DNA of 9,194 bases from the NCBI GenBank assembly GCA_025351615.1, contig JANXVP010000464.1:1-9194 (forward strand), in the 5' to 3' direction. Positions 1-8,560 of this stretch are shown here, piece after piece. Made by a program: the position numbers and the translations under genes. Under the pieces are notes generated by a model. It was given only the letters and a program-made list of their open reading frames with translations, was not told the DNA's origin and did not search any database. Source of the stretch: Ramlibacter sp. (GTDB taxonomy: Bacteria > Pseudomonadota > Gammaproteobacteria > Burkholderiales > Burkholderiaceae_C). Every line of letters starts with the position of its first letter. Position 1 is the stretch's first letter.

Positions 1-655
1 GATCATCGTGTACTGGCAGAAGATCCGCGAAACGCTGGTCGCGCTGCCGACGCAGCAGCAGGCACGCCGTTTTGCGCTCAACGTGCTGGTGGGCTTTCTG
101 CCGGCGGCGGTGATCGGCTTGCTGGCCTACAAGACCATCAAGGCTTACCTGTTCAATCCAGGCGTCGTCGCCTCGGCGTTCATCGTCGGCGCGCTGATCA
201 TCCTTTGGGTGGAGCGTCGGCCCGACGCCGCGCGCAACGTGCGGGTCCAGAGCGTCGACGACATGAGCCTGGCCGATGCGCTCAAGGTCGGCTTCGTTCA
301 GTGCCTGGGCATGATCCCGGGCACCAGCCGCAGCGGCGCCACGATCATCGGCGGCATGCTGCTCGGCCTGTCGCGCAAGGCCGCGACGGAGTTTTCTTTC
401 TTCCTGGCGATGCCGACCCTGGTCGGCGCCGGGGTGTACAGCCTGTACAAGGAACGCGCGCTGCTGAGCGCCGCCGACCTGCCGATGTTTCTGGTCGGGC
501 TGGTGTTCTCGTTCATCAGCGCCTGGCTGTGCGTGCGCTGGCTGCTGCGCTATATCTCCACCCATAGCTTCGTGCCGTTCGCCTGGTACCGGATCGCCTT
601 TGGCATCGTGGTGCTGGCGACCGCGTGGAGCGGGCTGGTGCAGTGGCGAAACTGA
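1..655 (+). CDS. uppP: Undecaprenyl-diphosphatase UppP/BacA, 5' end missing
   Basis: UppP dephosphorylates undecaprenyl pyrophosphate to the monophosphate lipid carrier used for peptidoglycan and other envelope polymers; it is an integral inner-membrane enzyme. The reading frame is open from base 2 and ends at TGA 653-655, leaving about 217 residues. The family is usually about 270-280 residues, so roughly the first 60 are missing, including the N-terminal glutamate-rich catalytic motif. The diagnostic PGTSRSG motif (nt 317-337), followed by ATIIGG, is the family's second catalytic signature with its essential arginine. At least five hydrophobic helices are visible: around [68 protein letters not shown] and [14 protein letters not shown]. 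The GTG at base 8 is internal, not the start. The kinase gene follows after about 40 bp on the same strand. Confidence 0.95.
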   Translation, partial: IIVYWQKIRETLVALPTQQQARRFALNVLVGFLPAAVIGLLAYKTIKAYLFNPGVVASAFIVGALIILWVERRPDAARNVRVQSVDDMSLADALKVGFVQCLGMIPGTSRSGATIIGGMLLGLSRKAATEFSFFLAMPTLVGAGVYSLYKERALLSAADLPMFLVGLVFSFISAWLCVRWLLRYISTHSFVPFAWYRIAFGIVVLATAWSGLVQWRN

Positions 656-696
656 GCGCCTCGCCCAGAAATTCCGTGCCTGGGAAATAATCCGTG

Positions 697-3144
697 ATGC
701 CTGCCCTCGAACCCCGCCAGCCCCGCGCTTTCCTGAACGGTGGCGGTGAACTCGCCCGCCTGATCGACGCGTTCGACTGGGCCGGCACCGCACTCGGGCC
801 GCTGGACAGCTGGCCGCGCAGCCTGCGGTCCCCGGTGGCGCTGGTCCTGCGATCGGCCGTCCCGATGGTGATGTTGTGGGGTCCCGGCGGCGTCATGATC
901 TACAACGACGCCTACGCGGCTTTTGCCGGAGCCCGGCACCCGGCGCTGCTTGGCTCCCGGGTGCGCGAGGGCTGGCCGGAAGTCGCGGCCTTCCACGGCA
1001 ACGTCATGAAGGTCGGTTTCGGCGGCGACACGCTGGCGTACCGGGACCAGGAGATGACGCTTTTTCGCTCTGGGAAAGCGGAGCAGGTCTGGATGAACCT
1101 GGACTATTCGCCGTTGCTAGACGACGATGGCAAGCCCGCGGGCGTGCTGTCCATCGTGATCGAGACCAGCGGCAAGGTCCGGGCCGAGCAGGCCATGCGA
1201 ACCAGCGAAGCGCAGTTCCGAACCTTTGCGCAGGCCATGCCCAATCACGTCTGGGCATCGGCGCCGGACGGCATGCTGTACTGGTTCAACCAGCAGGTGT
1301 ACGACTACAGCGGCGCGGGCCCGGGCGAGCTCGACGGCCAGGGCTGGGCCTCCATGGTCCATCCGGACGACGTGCCCGCCGCGGCGGCGCGCTGGGCCAG
1401 CGCGCTGGCCGACGGCCATGCCTATGAAACCGAATTCCGCCTGCGCCGTGTCGATGGCCAGTTCCGCTGGCACCTGGCGCGCGCGCTGCCGATTCGCGAC
1501 GAGCAGGGCCAGGTGACCCGGTGGATCGGCACCAATACCGACATCGAAGAGCAGAAGGCAGCTTCGCAGGCGCTCGCACACCTGAACCTTACGCTGGAGC
1601 AGCAGGTCGCCGAGCGCACGGCCGAGCGCAACCGGATGTGGCGCTTGTCCACCGACATCATGCTGGTCGCGGATCTGCACGGACGGGTCATCTCGATCAA
1701 CCCGGCCGGGACCACGCTGCTGGGGTGGCCGGAACCCGAACTGGTCGGCCGCAATTTCATCGACCTCGTGCATCCGGACGACCTCGCCGGGACCTTGGCC
1801 GAAGTGGGCCGCCTGGCCGAGGGGGCGACGACGTTCCGGTTCGAGAACCGCTACCGGCGCAACGACGGAGATTATCGCGTCCTGTCATGGACGGCGGTGC
1901 CGGACGAGCGGTTCATTCATGCGGTGGGCCGCGATGTCACGGCCGACCGGGAAGCCGCGCAGGCGCTGCAGCGAACCGAGGCCGCCCTGGTCCATGCCCA
2001 GAAGATGGAAAGCGTCGGCCAGCTGACAGGTGGCGTGGCGCACGATTTCAACAACCTGCTGCAGGTCATTGCCGGCAACCTGCAACTGCTGGCCAGGGAT
2101 GTGGCGGGCCAGGAGCGGGCCGAACAGCGCGTGACCAATGCGCTCGCTGGCGTGAACCGGGGCGCCAAGCTGGCCAGCCAGTTGCTTGCCTTTGCCCGGC
2201 GCCAGCCGCTGGCGCCCAAGGTCGTCAACATCGGCCGCTTTGTCACCGGCATGGAAGACATGCTGCGCCGCAGCCTGGGCGAAGCGGTGGAGGTCGAGAC
2301 CGTCGTGTCGGGAGGGCTGTGGAACACTTTCGCGGATCCGGCTCAGGCGGAGAACGCGCTGTTGAACCTCGCCATCAACGGGCGCGACGCGATGAACGGC
2401 GTCGGCAAGTTGACGATCGAACTGGGCAATGCCCACCTGGACCACAGCTATGTGCAGCAGCATCCGGATGTGACGGCGGGGCAATACGTCCTGCTCGCCG
2501 TGTCCGACACTGGCGCAGGCATGTCGCCCGAGGTCGTGGCCCGGGCCTTCGAGCCCTTTTTCACCACCAAGGCGGAAGGCAAGGGAACGGGGCTGGGCCT
2601 GTCGATGGTCTACGGCTTCGTCAAGCAGTCCGGAGGACATCTGAAGATCTACAGCGAGCCGGGCCAGGGCACGACCGTGAAGCTGTACCTGCCGCGCACG
2701 CTCGACGCAGCCGACATCCTGGAAGCGGTCGATACCACGTCGTTCAGCGGCGGCACTGAAACCATCCTGGTGGCCGAGGACGACGACGAGGTCCGCAACA
2801 CGGTCGTTGAACTGCTGTCTGCGCTGGGCTACCGGGTGCTCACCGCCCGCGACGCTGCCAGCGCGCTCACCGTGATCGAAAGCGGCGCGCCGATCGACCT
2901 GTTGTTCACGGATGTGGTGATGCCCGGTCCGCTGCGCAGTCCGGAACTGGCGCGGATGGCCCGGCAGCGGCTGCCATCGCTGGCCGTGCTGTTCACGTCC
3001 GGCTATACCGAGAACGCGATCGTGCACGGTGGCCGGCTCGACCCTGGCGTGGAACTGCTGGGCAAGCCCTACACCCATGAAGCGTTGGCACGCAAGATCC
3101 GCCAGTTGCTGGGCAACCGCAGGGAACCGGTTGCCGCGCCCTAG
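697..3144 (+). CDS. Soluble PAS-domain hybrid sensor histidine kinase/response regulator
   Basis: An 815-residue hybrid two-component kinase. In order: an N-terminal PAS/GAF-like sensor (about 10-165), a PAS-PAC domain (about 169-289, with the HPDD and GTNTDIEEQK hallmarks), a short coiled coil (about 290-315), a second PAS (about 314-430), a HisKA dimerisation domain with phospho-acceptor His449 in GGVAHDFNN, and a HATPase domain with N-box Asn557/Asn561, DTGAGM (Asp604) and GKGTGLGLS. A receiver follows, with an acidic cluster at 694-696, phospho-acceptor Asp739 in TDVVMPG, Thr767 and Lys790. All catalytic residues are present. I see no signal peptide or membrane helix, so it should sense a cytosolic signal; the ligand cannot be read. 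It ends in a receiver with no DNA-binding or HPt domain, so a partner must be encoded elsewhere. An in-frame TAA at 688-690 leaves only GTG 694 or ATG 697 as plausible starts; no strong Shine-Dalgarno precedes either. The gap after uppP holds no convincing promoter or terminator. Confidence 0.93.
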   Translation: MPALEPRQPRAFLNGGGELARLIDAFDWAGTALGPLDSWPRSLRSPVALVLRSAVPMVMLWGPGGVMIYNDAYAAFAGARHPALLGSRVREGWPEVAAFHGNVMKVGFGGDTLAYRDQEMTLFRSGKAEQVWMNLDYSPLLDDDGKPAGVLSIVIETSGKVRAEQAMRTSEAQFRTFAQAMPNHVWASAPDGMLYWFNQQVYDYSGAGPGELDGQGWASMVHPDDVPAAAARWASALADGHAYETEFRLRRVDGQFRWHLARALPIRDEQGQVTRWIGTNTDIEEQKAASQALAHLNLTLEQQVAERTAERNRMWRLSTDIMLVADLHGRVISINPAGTTLLGWPEPELVGRNFIDLVHPDDLAGTLAEVGRLAEGATTFRFENRYRRNDGDYRVLSWTAVPDERFIHAVGRDVTADREAAQALQRTEAALVHAQKMESVGQLTGGVAHDFNNLLQVIAGNLQLLARDVAGQERAEQRVTNALAGVNRGAKLASQLLAFARRQPLAPKVVNIGRFVTGMEDMLRRSLGEAVEVETVVSGGLWNTFADPAQAENALLNLAINGRDAMNGVGKLTIELGNAHLDHSYVQQHPDVTAGQYVLLAVSDTGAGMSPEVVARAFEPFFTTKAEGKGTGLGLSMVYGFVKQSGGHLKIYSEPGQGTTVKLYLPRTLDAADILEAVDTTSFSGGTETILVAEDDDEVRNTVVELLSALGYRVLTARDAASALTVIESGAPIDLLFTDVVMPGPLRSPELARMARQRLPSLAVLFTSGYTENAIVHGGRLDPGVELLGKPYTHEALARKIRQLLGNRREPVAAP

Positions 3145-3929
3145 CCCGCCGCGCGTTGAAGGCGCTCCATCCGTCCGATGCGCTCCGCGCGCCCTAGCGG
3201 CTTCCAGCTGCCTTCGGGCTGCGCCAGCCGGTTGGCGACGATGCGCTGCACATCGGGGTGGTTGACCATGCCCAGGTGGCTGGCATCGACTTCGACGCTC
3301 TCCGCGATCGCCGAGCGCTTTTCGATGCATCCACGCCAGCTCACGATGCCGTCGCTTTTGCTGTAGATCGAGGTCGTCGGCACTGGCGGGCTGGTGCGCA
3401 GTTGTGCTTGCAGCGCAGGCGTGATCTTCGACACTTCCCCGTTCAGCAGCTTGAACAGCGTGCCCGCGTGGGTGGCATCGCCCAGCGATGCAAAGGGCGT
3501 TGCCAGGGTGATGACCGTTCGTACAGCAGCGGGGGCGCGCTTGGCGATTTCACGGGCGAAGATGCCGCCCAGGCTCCAGCCGATCAGGCTGACCTTGCGG
3601 CCGCTGTGCCGGTCCTTCAGCGCTCGCACATTGCGAACAAATCCGTCCAGCCACTCGTCGAAATCGCCGGCGTGCCCGATGTTGACGCCGCCGCCCCAGT
3701 CACTGACGTCGAAGCCGGCGCGGGTCAGGAAAGTGCGCAGTTGCGAGGTGGTCCTGGATCCGGCGCCGAGGCCGGGATAGACCATCACCGGATGGCCGTC
3801 GCCGATGGCCTCGGGATGCGCCGTGACGTGCGAGCCGAGCGCATCGAACATGGCCCGAAACGGCTCCGCAAGCAGCAGCGAAAGAGATGGGGCCCGCATC
3901 GGGGAGGGCAGGAGTTGGGATGAAGGCAT
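3141..3929 (-). CDS. Alpha/beta hydrolase, esterase/lipase-like
   Basis: A predicted serine hydrolase of about 262 residues. From the start at 3929 the nucleophile is Ser119 in the elbow GWSLGG. The oxyanion region is probably VYPGLGAG (about 50-57). The acid is probably Asp193 in YSKSDGIVSW and the histidine His218 in DASHLGM, the usual order for the fold. The SDGIV...HLGM arrangement is seen in triacylglycerol lipase/esterase-like proteins of this fold, but the substrate is unknown. No convincing signal peptide is present, so it is probably cytosolic. The start is uncertain. ATG 3929 and ATG 3899 (MRAPSLSLLLAEPFR) both fit the fold, while ATG 4019 would add about 30 cysteine-containing residues with no domain match; none has a good ribosome site. 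It converges on the kinase gene, the stop codons sharing CTAG at 3141-3144. The 126 bp upstream (3930-4055) contain no gene and no clear promoter. Confidence 0.85.
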   Translation of the reverse strand: MPSSQLLPSPMRAPSLSLLLAEPFRAMFDALGSHVTAHPEAIGDGHPVMVYPGLGAGSRTTSQLRTFLTRAGFDVSDWGGGVNIGHAGDFDEWLDGFVRNVRALKDRHSGRKVSLIGWSLGGIFAREIAKRAPAAVRTVITLATPFASLGDATHAGTLFKLLNGEVSKITPALQAQLRTSPPVPTTSIYSKSDGIVSWRGCIEKRSAIAESVEVDASHLGMVNHPDVQRIVANRLAQPEGSWKPLGRAERIGRMERLQRAAG

Positions 3930-4055
3930 GCAGTCAATGTGGCATCGTGCCCGAGCTTGCGTGTGGGCGACGTGGGCGCCTAGTTGTAGGACAAAATCGC
4001 AAATGCTGCACTGCACCATTCATGAGCATCGACAGCTTCCGTGATTCATTCTGGG

Positions 4056-4868
4056 TCAGGGCGGCAGGAAGTCGTAGCCGCGCAGCGCCGCTTCGATTGC
4101 GGCTGCGGTTGCCACCGGCTTTTCCATCGGAAACAGGTGGCTGCCATCGAGCATCATCACGCGGCCCTTGGTCACCTGGTCGGTCATCGCCATGCCGACC
4201 TGCTTCATCTCGAGCGACTGGCGGCCCCCGATGAAGGCGACCGGACACTTCAGCGGATGCCGGCGCAGCAGGCTGCCGAGATTGTCGGGCAGCGTGTTGT
4301 AGATGGCGGTCTCGATGTCGCGGTCGAAACCCAGCACCCGCTGGCCATCGACGTCATGCGTGCCGTGCGTGACGTAATCGTTCAGCACTTCCTCGTCCCA
4401 TTTGGCGAACGCTTTCTTGTGGCGCAGGTGGTCGAGCACATCGTCTCGCGTCGGCCAGCTTTGGCGCCGCCGGCGGCTGACCGCGCCGGGCGACAGCGAG
4501 CCCACCAGGGGCGTGCGCTTCATCGCACCGAGCGCGGTGGCGCGCCAGCCACCCAGCAGCGGCGAGTCCAGCAGCAGCACACCGCGGGCAAGCTGCGGAT
4601 GGCGGGCAGCGCACATCAGGCTCAGGAAGCCGCCAAGCGAGTGCCCGACCAGAAAAGCCGGCGCGCCCGCCTTCTCGACTTCGCGTCCGGCGAAGTCCGC
4701 CAGTTGCGCAACCAGGTGCGGCCAGTTGTTGCTGACGGGGTACTTGGGGTCGTGACCGAACTTGTCCACCGCCTTGACCACGAAGCCGCGCGCGCGCAGG
4801 TTCCTGAACAGGACGTTGTAGGTCGCGCCGGGGAAGCTGTTGCCGTGCGAAAAGACGATGAGCGACAT
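4056..4868 (-). CDS. Alpha/beta hydrolase family protein
   Basis: A 270-residue alpha/beta hydrolase of unknown substrate. The chain opens directly on the first core strand with SLIVFSHGNSFPG; HGN is the oxyanion-hole motif. The nucleophile is Ser77 in VGHSLGG and the catalytic histidine is His244 in DGSHLFPMEKP. The usual acid position after strand 7 reads FIGGRQS, with no aspartate, so the acid may instead be Asp101 in LLLDSP after strand 6, as in some family members. That assignment is inference. No signal peptide or membrane segment is visible. The start is well bounded: the only in-frame start between the upstream in-frame TGA (4919-4917, inside a repeat arm) and the HGN motif is ATG 4868, though it has no good Shine-Dalgarno. 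It shares little visible sequence with the neighbouring hydrolase outside the fold motifs, so a recent duplication is unlikely. It is on the same strand as the Anbu and mutS genes but is separated from them by the repeat cluster. Confidence 0.88.
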   Translation of the reverse strand: MSLIVFSHGNSFPGATYNVLFRNLRARGFVVKAVDKFGHDPKYPVSNNWPHLVAQLADFAGREVEKAGAPAFLVGHSLGGFLSLMCAARHPQLARGVLLLDSPLLGGWRATALGAMKRTPLVGSLSPGAVSRRRRQSWPTRDDVLDHLRHKKAFAKWDEEVLNDYVTHGTHDVDGQRVLGFDRDIETAIYNTLPDNLGSLLRRHPLKCPVAFIGGRQSLEMKQVGMAMTDQVTKGRVMMLDGSHLFPMEKPVATAAAIEAALRGYDFLPP

Positions 4869-4914
4869 CAGGAGCGTGCCATCCGCGCGCAGGTGACGAG
4901 CGGCATCAGCAGCA

Positions 4915-4999
4915 CGTCATCCCCGCGCAGGCGGGGACCCAGGAGAGCGCGCAGCGCTTCTCTTGAACGCCCTGGATTCCCGCCTGCGCGGGAATGACG
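4915..4999. repeat. Inverted pair of palindromic REP-like units
   Basis: Two 29-bp arms, 4915-4943 and 4971-4999, are inverted copies matching at 26 of 29 positions around a 27-bp spacer. Each arm holds its own perfect 7-bp hairpin with a 4-nt loop: 4920-4926 with 4931-4937, and 4977-4983 with 4988-4994. The spacer is itself partly palindromic. The 20 bp at 4976-4995 fit ATTCCC-N8-GGGAAT, the form I recall for the neisserial dRS3 repeat. Similar GGAATGACG-type repeats are common between genes in Comamonadaceae, from memory. Such elements may act as transcript-processing or stability sites, or as targets for insertion; none of these roles is shown here. Confidence 0.88.
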
Positions 5000-5005
5000 T
5001 CACTC

Positions 5006-5047
5006 CCCCGGCTTCCCGCCTGCGCGGGAATGACGTCAATGCCGGGG
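5006..5047. repeat. Third palindromic repeat unit framed by a GC stem
   Basis: Bases 5013-5038 repeat 4977-5002 exactly (26 bp) in the same orientation, 36 bp further on. The inner hairpin pairs 5013-5019 with 5024-5030. An outer 7-bp stem, CCCCGGC at 5006-5012 with GCCGGGG at 5041-5047, encloses it. It lies about 30 bp beyond the Anbu stop codon on the minus strand, so in that transcript it would form a strong two-tier stem. No T-run follows on that strand, so it is not a classical intrinsic terminator. A role in ending or stabilising the mutS-Anbu transcript is inference. Confidence 0.8.
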
Positions 5048-5075
5048 CTTGCGGGCGTCGAAGGACTCACGGTGT

Positions 5076-5903
5076 TCAAATCAGCCGCTCTTCGGGTCGC
5101 GAGATTTTCTTGAGCGGCTTGCTGCGGCCGTTGTCGACTTTCAGCGGCGTCTCGGTGTGCGCGTCGTCCCAGACCGGGTCTTCCAGGCTGTCGAACACCT
5201 CGCGCAACTTCTGGCCCCAGGCGTTGTGCAGCATCTTGTAATACGGGTTGTTGATGTCCATGCAGACCACCTTGTCGGTCTCGAAGCGGTCAGCCTCATA
5301 AACCACCAGGTCCAGCGGCGGGCCGACCGACAGGTTGGACTTCATCGTCGAATCCATCGACACAAGCGCGCACTTGGCCGCTTCGTCCAGCGGCGTCTCG
5401 GGCGTGAGCACGCGGTCCAGCACCGGCTTGCCGTACTTCGATTCCCCGATCTGGAAGTAAGGCGTCTCCGCCGTGGCTTCGATGAAGTTGCCGGCCGAAT
5501 AGACATGGAACAGGCGCATGCCCTCGCCCTTGATCTGGCCGCCGAAGATCAGCGAGACGTTGAACTCGACTCCGGCGTACTTCAGCGACTCGGCGTCGCG
5601 GTCGTACACGTGGCGCACGGCCTGTCCGAGGACTCGGGTGGCATCGAACATGCTCTTGGCGTTCCAGATGGTGATCGGAGGCGTGTCTTCGCTTTCCTTG
5701 AGCTGCTCCACCTGCAGGATCTCGCGCACCGACTGCGAGATGCTCAGGTTGCCGGCCGACAGCAGCACCATGAAGCGGTCGCCCGGCTTCTCGTAGATGA
5801 TCATCTTGCGGTAGGTGGCGATGCTGTCGACACCCGCGTTGGTGCGCGAGTCGGACAGGAACACCAGCCCCGCATCGAGTTTGATGCCGACGCAGTAGGT
5901 CAT
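5076..5903 (-). CDS. Proteasome-type peptidase, Anbu (ancestral beta subunit) family
   Basis: A 275-residue Ntn-hydrolase-fold protein related to HslV and proteasome beta subunits. The N-terminus, [20 protein letters not shown] then TNAGVD, is characteristic of Anbu. Removal of Met1 would expose Thr2 as the nucleophile, with Asp18 and Lys33 in the places of proteasome Asp17 and Lys33 (the lysine one position off by simple counting). [10 protein letters not shown] and [21 protein letters not shown] are further conserved-looking blocks. The charged tail after about residue 240 looks non-core. Anbu is reported to form open or helical-ring oligomers; its natural substrates are unclear. The family is often encoded with ATP-grasp, alpha-E and transglutaminase-like genes, none of which is in this window. 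Its ATG overlaps the mutS stop (ATGA, 5900-5903), indicating translational coupling, and a good ribosome site lies inside mutS. The related BPH group is the main alternative, judged less likely from the TYCVG start. Confidence 0.9.
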   Translation of the reverse strand: MTYCVGIKLDAGLVFLSDSRTNAGVDSIATYRKMIIYEKPGDRFMVLLSAGNLSISQSVREILQVEQLKESEDTPPITIWNAKSMFDATRVLGQAVRHVYDRDAESLKYAGVEFNVSLIFGGQIKGEGMRLFHVYSAGNFIEATAETPYFQIGESKYGKPVLDRVLTPETPLDEAAKCALVSMDSTMKSNLSVGPPLDLVVYEADRFETDKVVCMDINNPYYKMLHNAWGQKLREVFDSLEDPVWDDAHTETPLKVDNGRSKPLKKISRPEERLI

Positions 5904-8497
5904 TGTTTTCTCCCCAGCTTTTTCAATTGGTACAAGGCGTCGAGCGCTTCACGCGGGCTGAGCGCGTCAGGGTCCAGCAATGTCAGCGCCGTTTCGACCG
6001 CGCTTGCCACCGGTGCTTCGGCCCGCGGTGGCGGCGCGAACAAGTCTACCTGCTCGCGGCTTCGCTCCTGCTGGATTTCAAGCGCGGCGAGCGCGTGCCG
6101 GGCATGGTTCACCACCGCGACCGGCATGCCGGCCAGCCGCGCCACCTGGATGCCGTAGCTGCGGCTGGCCGGGCCGGGCTGGATCTCGTGCAGGAAGACG
6201 ATGTCGGCGCCCGATTCGGCCGCGCTCACGTGCATGTTCACGGCGCAATGGTGCTGCGCCGGAAAACCGGTGAGTTCGAAGTAATGGGTCGCGAACAATG
6301 TCCAGGCCTGGCATTTGTCGTGCAAGTGCGCGGCAATCCCGGAAGCAAGAGCCAGGCCATCGAAGGTCGACGTGCCGCGGCCGATCTCGTCCATCAGCAC
6401 CAGGCTTTGCGCCGTCGCGCTGTGCAGGATCTGCGCCGCCTCGGTCATCTCCAGCATGAAAGTTGATTGCGCAGTCGCCAGGTCGTCGGCGGCGCCGATG
6501 CGGGTGTGGATCGCGTCCATCGGTCCCAGCCGGCAGGCCTGCGCCGGCACGTACGAGCCGACCGATGCCAGCAGGCAGATCAGCGCCACCTGCCGCATGT
6601 AGGTCGATTTGCCGCCCATGTTGGGGCCGGTGATGATCTGCATCCGCTGCTTCGGCCCCAGCCGCGTGTCGTTGGCGATGAACGAACCCCCCGTGGTTTC
6701 CGCGAGCCGGCTCTCGACGACCGGATGCCGGCCCTGCGTGATCTCGATGCCCGGCTCCCGCATGAACTGCGGCCGGCACCAGTCGAGCGTGAGCGAGCGT
6801 TCCGCCAGCGCGCACAGCACGTCGAGCGAGGCGAAGGCGCGCGCCAGCCGGGTTAGCGCCGGCACAAAGGGCTGCAGCTGGTCGAGCAGCTGCTCGTACA
6901 GGAATTTCTCCCGCGCGAGGCCGCGCTCCTGTGCCGACAGCGCCTTGTCCTCGAAAGCTTTCAGCTCCGGTGTGATGAAGCGCTCCGCGTTCTTCAGCGT
7001 CTGGCGGCGGCGGTAGTCGTCGGGCACTTTCGCGGCCTGGCCCTGCGTCACCTCGATGTAGAAGCCATGCACCTTGTTGAACTGCACCCGCAGGTTGGCG
7101 ATGCCGGTGCGCGCGCGTTCGCGCGTCTCCAGCTCCAGCAGGAAGCCGTCGCAGTTGTCCTGGATCGAGCGCAGCTCGTCCAGCGCGCTGTCGTATCCGG
7201 GTGCGATCACGCCGCCGTCGCGCAGCATCACCGACGGTTCGTCCAGTAGCGCGCGTCGCAGCAATGCGGCGCAGCCCTGCGGCGGCGCCAGCTTGCCGGC
7301 GATGCTGGCCAGCAGGGCGGTTTGCCCGGACAGCACAGCCACCAGCTGCTCCGATTTTTGCAATGCGTCCCGCAGTCCGACCAGTTCGCGCGGACGGACC
7401 TGCCGCAGCGCGATACGCGCCGTGATGCGCTCGACATCGCTGCTGCCGCGCAGCTTGTCGCGCAGCGGCTGCCACAGTCCGTCACGCAAGGTGTTGACCG
7501 CTGCCAGCCGTTCTTCGGCCTGTGCCCGTTCGCGGCGTGGCTCCAGCAGCCAGCTCTTGAGCAGGCGGCTGCCCATGCCGGTCATGCAGCTGTCCATCAG
7601 CGAGAACAGCGTCGGGGCATCCTCCCCCCGCAGCGTCTGCAGCAGTTCGAGGTTACGGCGGGTGGCGATCGGCAGGTCGATCAGCTCGTCGTCCCGCTGC
7701 ACCTGCAAGCTCTGCACGTGCGTCAACGCGCGGCCCTGCGTGTGTTCCGCATAAGCGAGCAGGGCGGCCGCGGCCGCATGCGCGTGCTCCAACGCGTCGG
7801 CGCCCCAGGCCGTCAGCGTCGCCGAATTGAGCTGTTCCAGCAGCTTGCGCAGGCCCAGGCCCGCATCGAACTGCCATGCCGGCCGCTGCGCCAGTGACAG
7901 CGTGGCCGAAAAGCGCAGCGCCCTGATCCGTGCTTCGAACGCCGGCGTGACGTCGGCGCTGTACAGCACTTCGTTCGGGCCGATGCGTGCGATCCACGCT
8001 TCAAGGTCGTCGGCGCCGCATTCCGCCAGTTGCAGCGCGCCTTGCGTGACGCTCAGCCACGCGAGGCCAAGCCGATGGCGCGCGCCCTGGTGCACCGAGA
8101 GCAGCACGGCTTCGCTCTTGTCGCTCAGCAGCTCGGTGTCGGACAGCGTTCCGGGCGTGACGACGCGCATCACCTTGCGCTCGACCGGCCCCTTGGTGGC
8201 GCCGACTTCGCCGACCTGCTCGCAGATCGCGACCGATTCGCCGACCTTGATCAGGCGCGCCAGGTAGGTTTCCATCGCGTGGAACGGCACGCCCGCCATG
8301 ACAACCGGCTCGCCGGCTGAATTGCCGCGCCGCGTCAGGGTGATGTCCAGCAAGCGCGCCGCCTTCTCGGCGTCGGCATAGAACAGCTCGTAGAAATCTC
8401 CCATGCGGTAGAACACGAGCGTGTCGGGATGCTCCGCTTTGATGGCCAGATACTGGGCCATCATCGGCGTGTGGTTGCCGATGTCGGTCTTGCTCAT
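5900..8497 (-). CDS. mutS: DNA mismatch repair protein MutS
   Basis: MutS recognises base mismatches and small loops and, with MutL, starts strand-directed repair in the cytosol. From ATG 8497 it is 865 residues (E. coli 853). The N-terminal domain carries the mismatch-reading Phe-X-Glu as Phe35-Tyr36-Glu37 in GDFYELFY. Connector, core/lever and clamp domains follow. The ATPase domain has Walker [10 protein letters not shown] (624-632), the STFMLEMTE signature, Walker [17 protein letters not shown] (Asp703, Glu704) and the THYFEL histidine loop. QVDLF (816-820) fits a beta-clamp-binding motif and sits where E. coli MutS has its own. The C-terminal [15 protein letters not shown] matches the family's helical tail. 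Nothing is broken. ATG 8497 fits the usual start just before HTPMM; ATG 8548 would add 17 residues and has a stronger but distant Shine-Dalgarno. The Anbu gene is coupled downstream. Confidence 0.97.
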   Translation of the reverse strand: MSKTDIGNHTPMMAQYLAIKAEHPDTLVFYRMGDFYELFYADAEKAARLLDITLTRRGNSAGEPVVMAGVPFHAMETYLARLIKVGESVAICEQVGEVGATKGPVERKVMRVVTPGTLSDTELLSDKSEAVLLSVHQGARHRLGLAWLSVTQGALQLAECGADDLEAWIARIGPNEVLYSADVTPAFEARIRALRFSATLSLAQRPAWQFDAGLGLRKLLEQLNSATLTAWGADALEHAHAAAAALLAYAEHTQGRALTHVQSLQVQRDDELIDLPIATRRNLELLQTLRGEDAPTLFSLMDSCMTGMGSRLLKSWLLEPRRERAQAEERLAAVNTLRDGLWQPLRDKLRGSSDVERITARIALRQVRPRELVGLRDALQKSEQLVAVLSGQTALLASIAGKLAPPQGCAALLRRALLDEPSVMLRDGGVIAPGYDSALDELRSIQDNCDGFLLELETRERARTGIANLRVQFNKVHGFYIEVTQGQAAKVPDDYRRRQTLKNAERFITPELKAFEDKALSAQERGLAREKFLYEQLLDQLQPFVPALTRLARAFASLDVLCALAERSLTLDWCRPQFMREPGIEITQGRHPVVESRLAETTGGSFIANDTRLGPKQRMQIITGPNMGGKSTYMRQVALICLLASVGSYVPAQACRLGPMDAIHTRIGAADDLATAQSTFMLEMTEAAQILHSATAQSLVLMDEIGRGTSTFDGLALASGIAAHLHDKCQAWTLFATHYFELTGFPAQHHCAVNMHVSAAESGADIVFLHEIQPGPASRSYGIQVARLAGMPVAVVNHARHALAALEIQQERSREQVDLFAPPPRAEAPVASAVETALTLLDPDALSPREALDALYQLKKLGRKQ
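5910..5915 (-). promoter_or_regulatory. Ribosome binding site of the Anbu gene
   Basis: GGGGAG on the minus strand lies 6 nt before ATG 5903, within the last codons of mutS. It supports both the start and independent re-initiation at the ATGA overlap. Confidence 0.75.
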
Positions 8498-8560
8498 GGG
8501 GTCGCGCTTCACTTGTGCGGGGGCTCGCCAGTGTATCCAGCGGCCCATCCGATGGGGTTT

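Noticed and set aside
664..684. A possible terminator after uppP (CCCAG with CTGGG, 11-nt loop)
   Set aside because: The stem is only 5 bp with a long loop and no T-run, too weak to call.
1885..3330. A 481-residue minus-strand open frame opposite the histidine kinase gene
   Set aside because: It is a mirror of the kinase frame in GC-rich DNA, rich in Arg, Gly, Gln and Ala, with no family motif. It also runs across the convergent gene boundary.
3984..3994. Short inverted repeat TTGTAGGACAA upstream of the minus-strand hydrolase
   Set aside because: The arms are only 4 bp, I could not place a promoter around it, and I know no factor to assign. Such dyads arise by chance.
4915..5038. CRISPR-like array in the repeat cluster
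   Set aside because: There are only three units, one is inverted, the spacing is irregular and the between-copy sequence is very short. The pattern fits interspersed palindromic repeats instead.
4041..6158. Long plus-strand open frames (4041-4997 and 5049-6158)
   Set aside because: Both lie antisense to clearly recognisable proteins (hydrolase, Anbu, MutS). They have no recognisable domain and low-complexity composition.
6078..7475. A 465-residue minus-strand frame inside mutS
   Set aside because: It is a frame-shifted shadow of mutS dominated by Ala, Arg and Gly. The mutS frame carries all the catalytic motifs.
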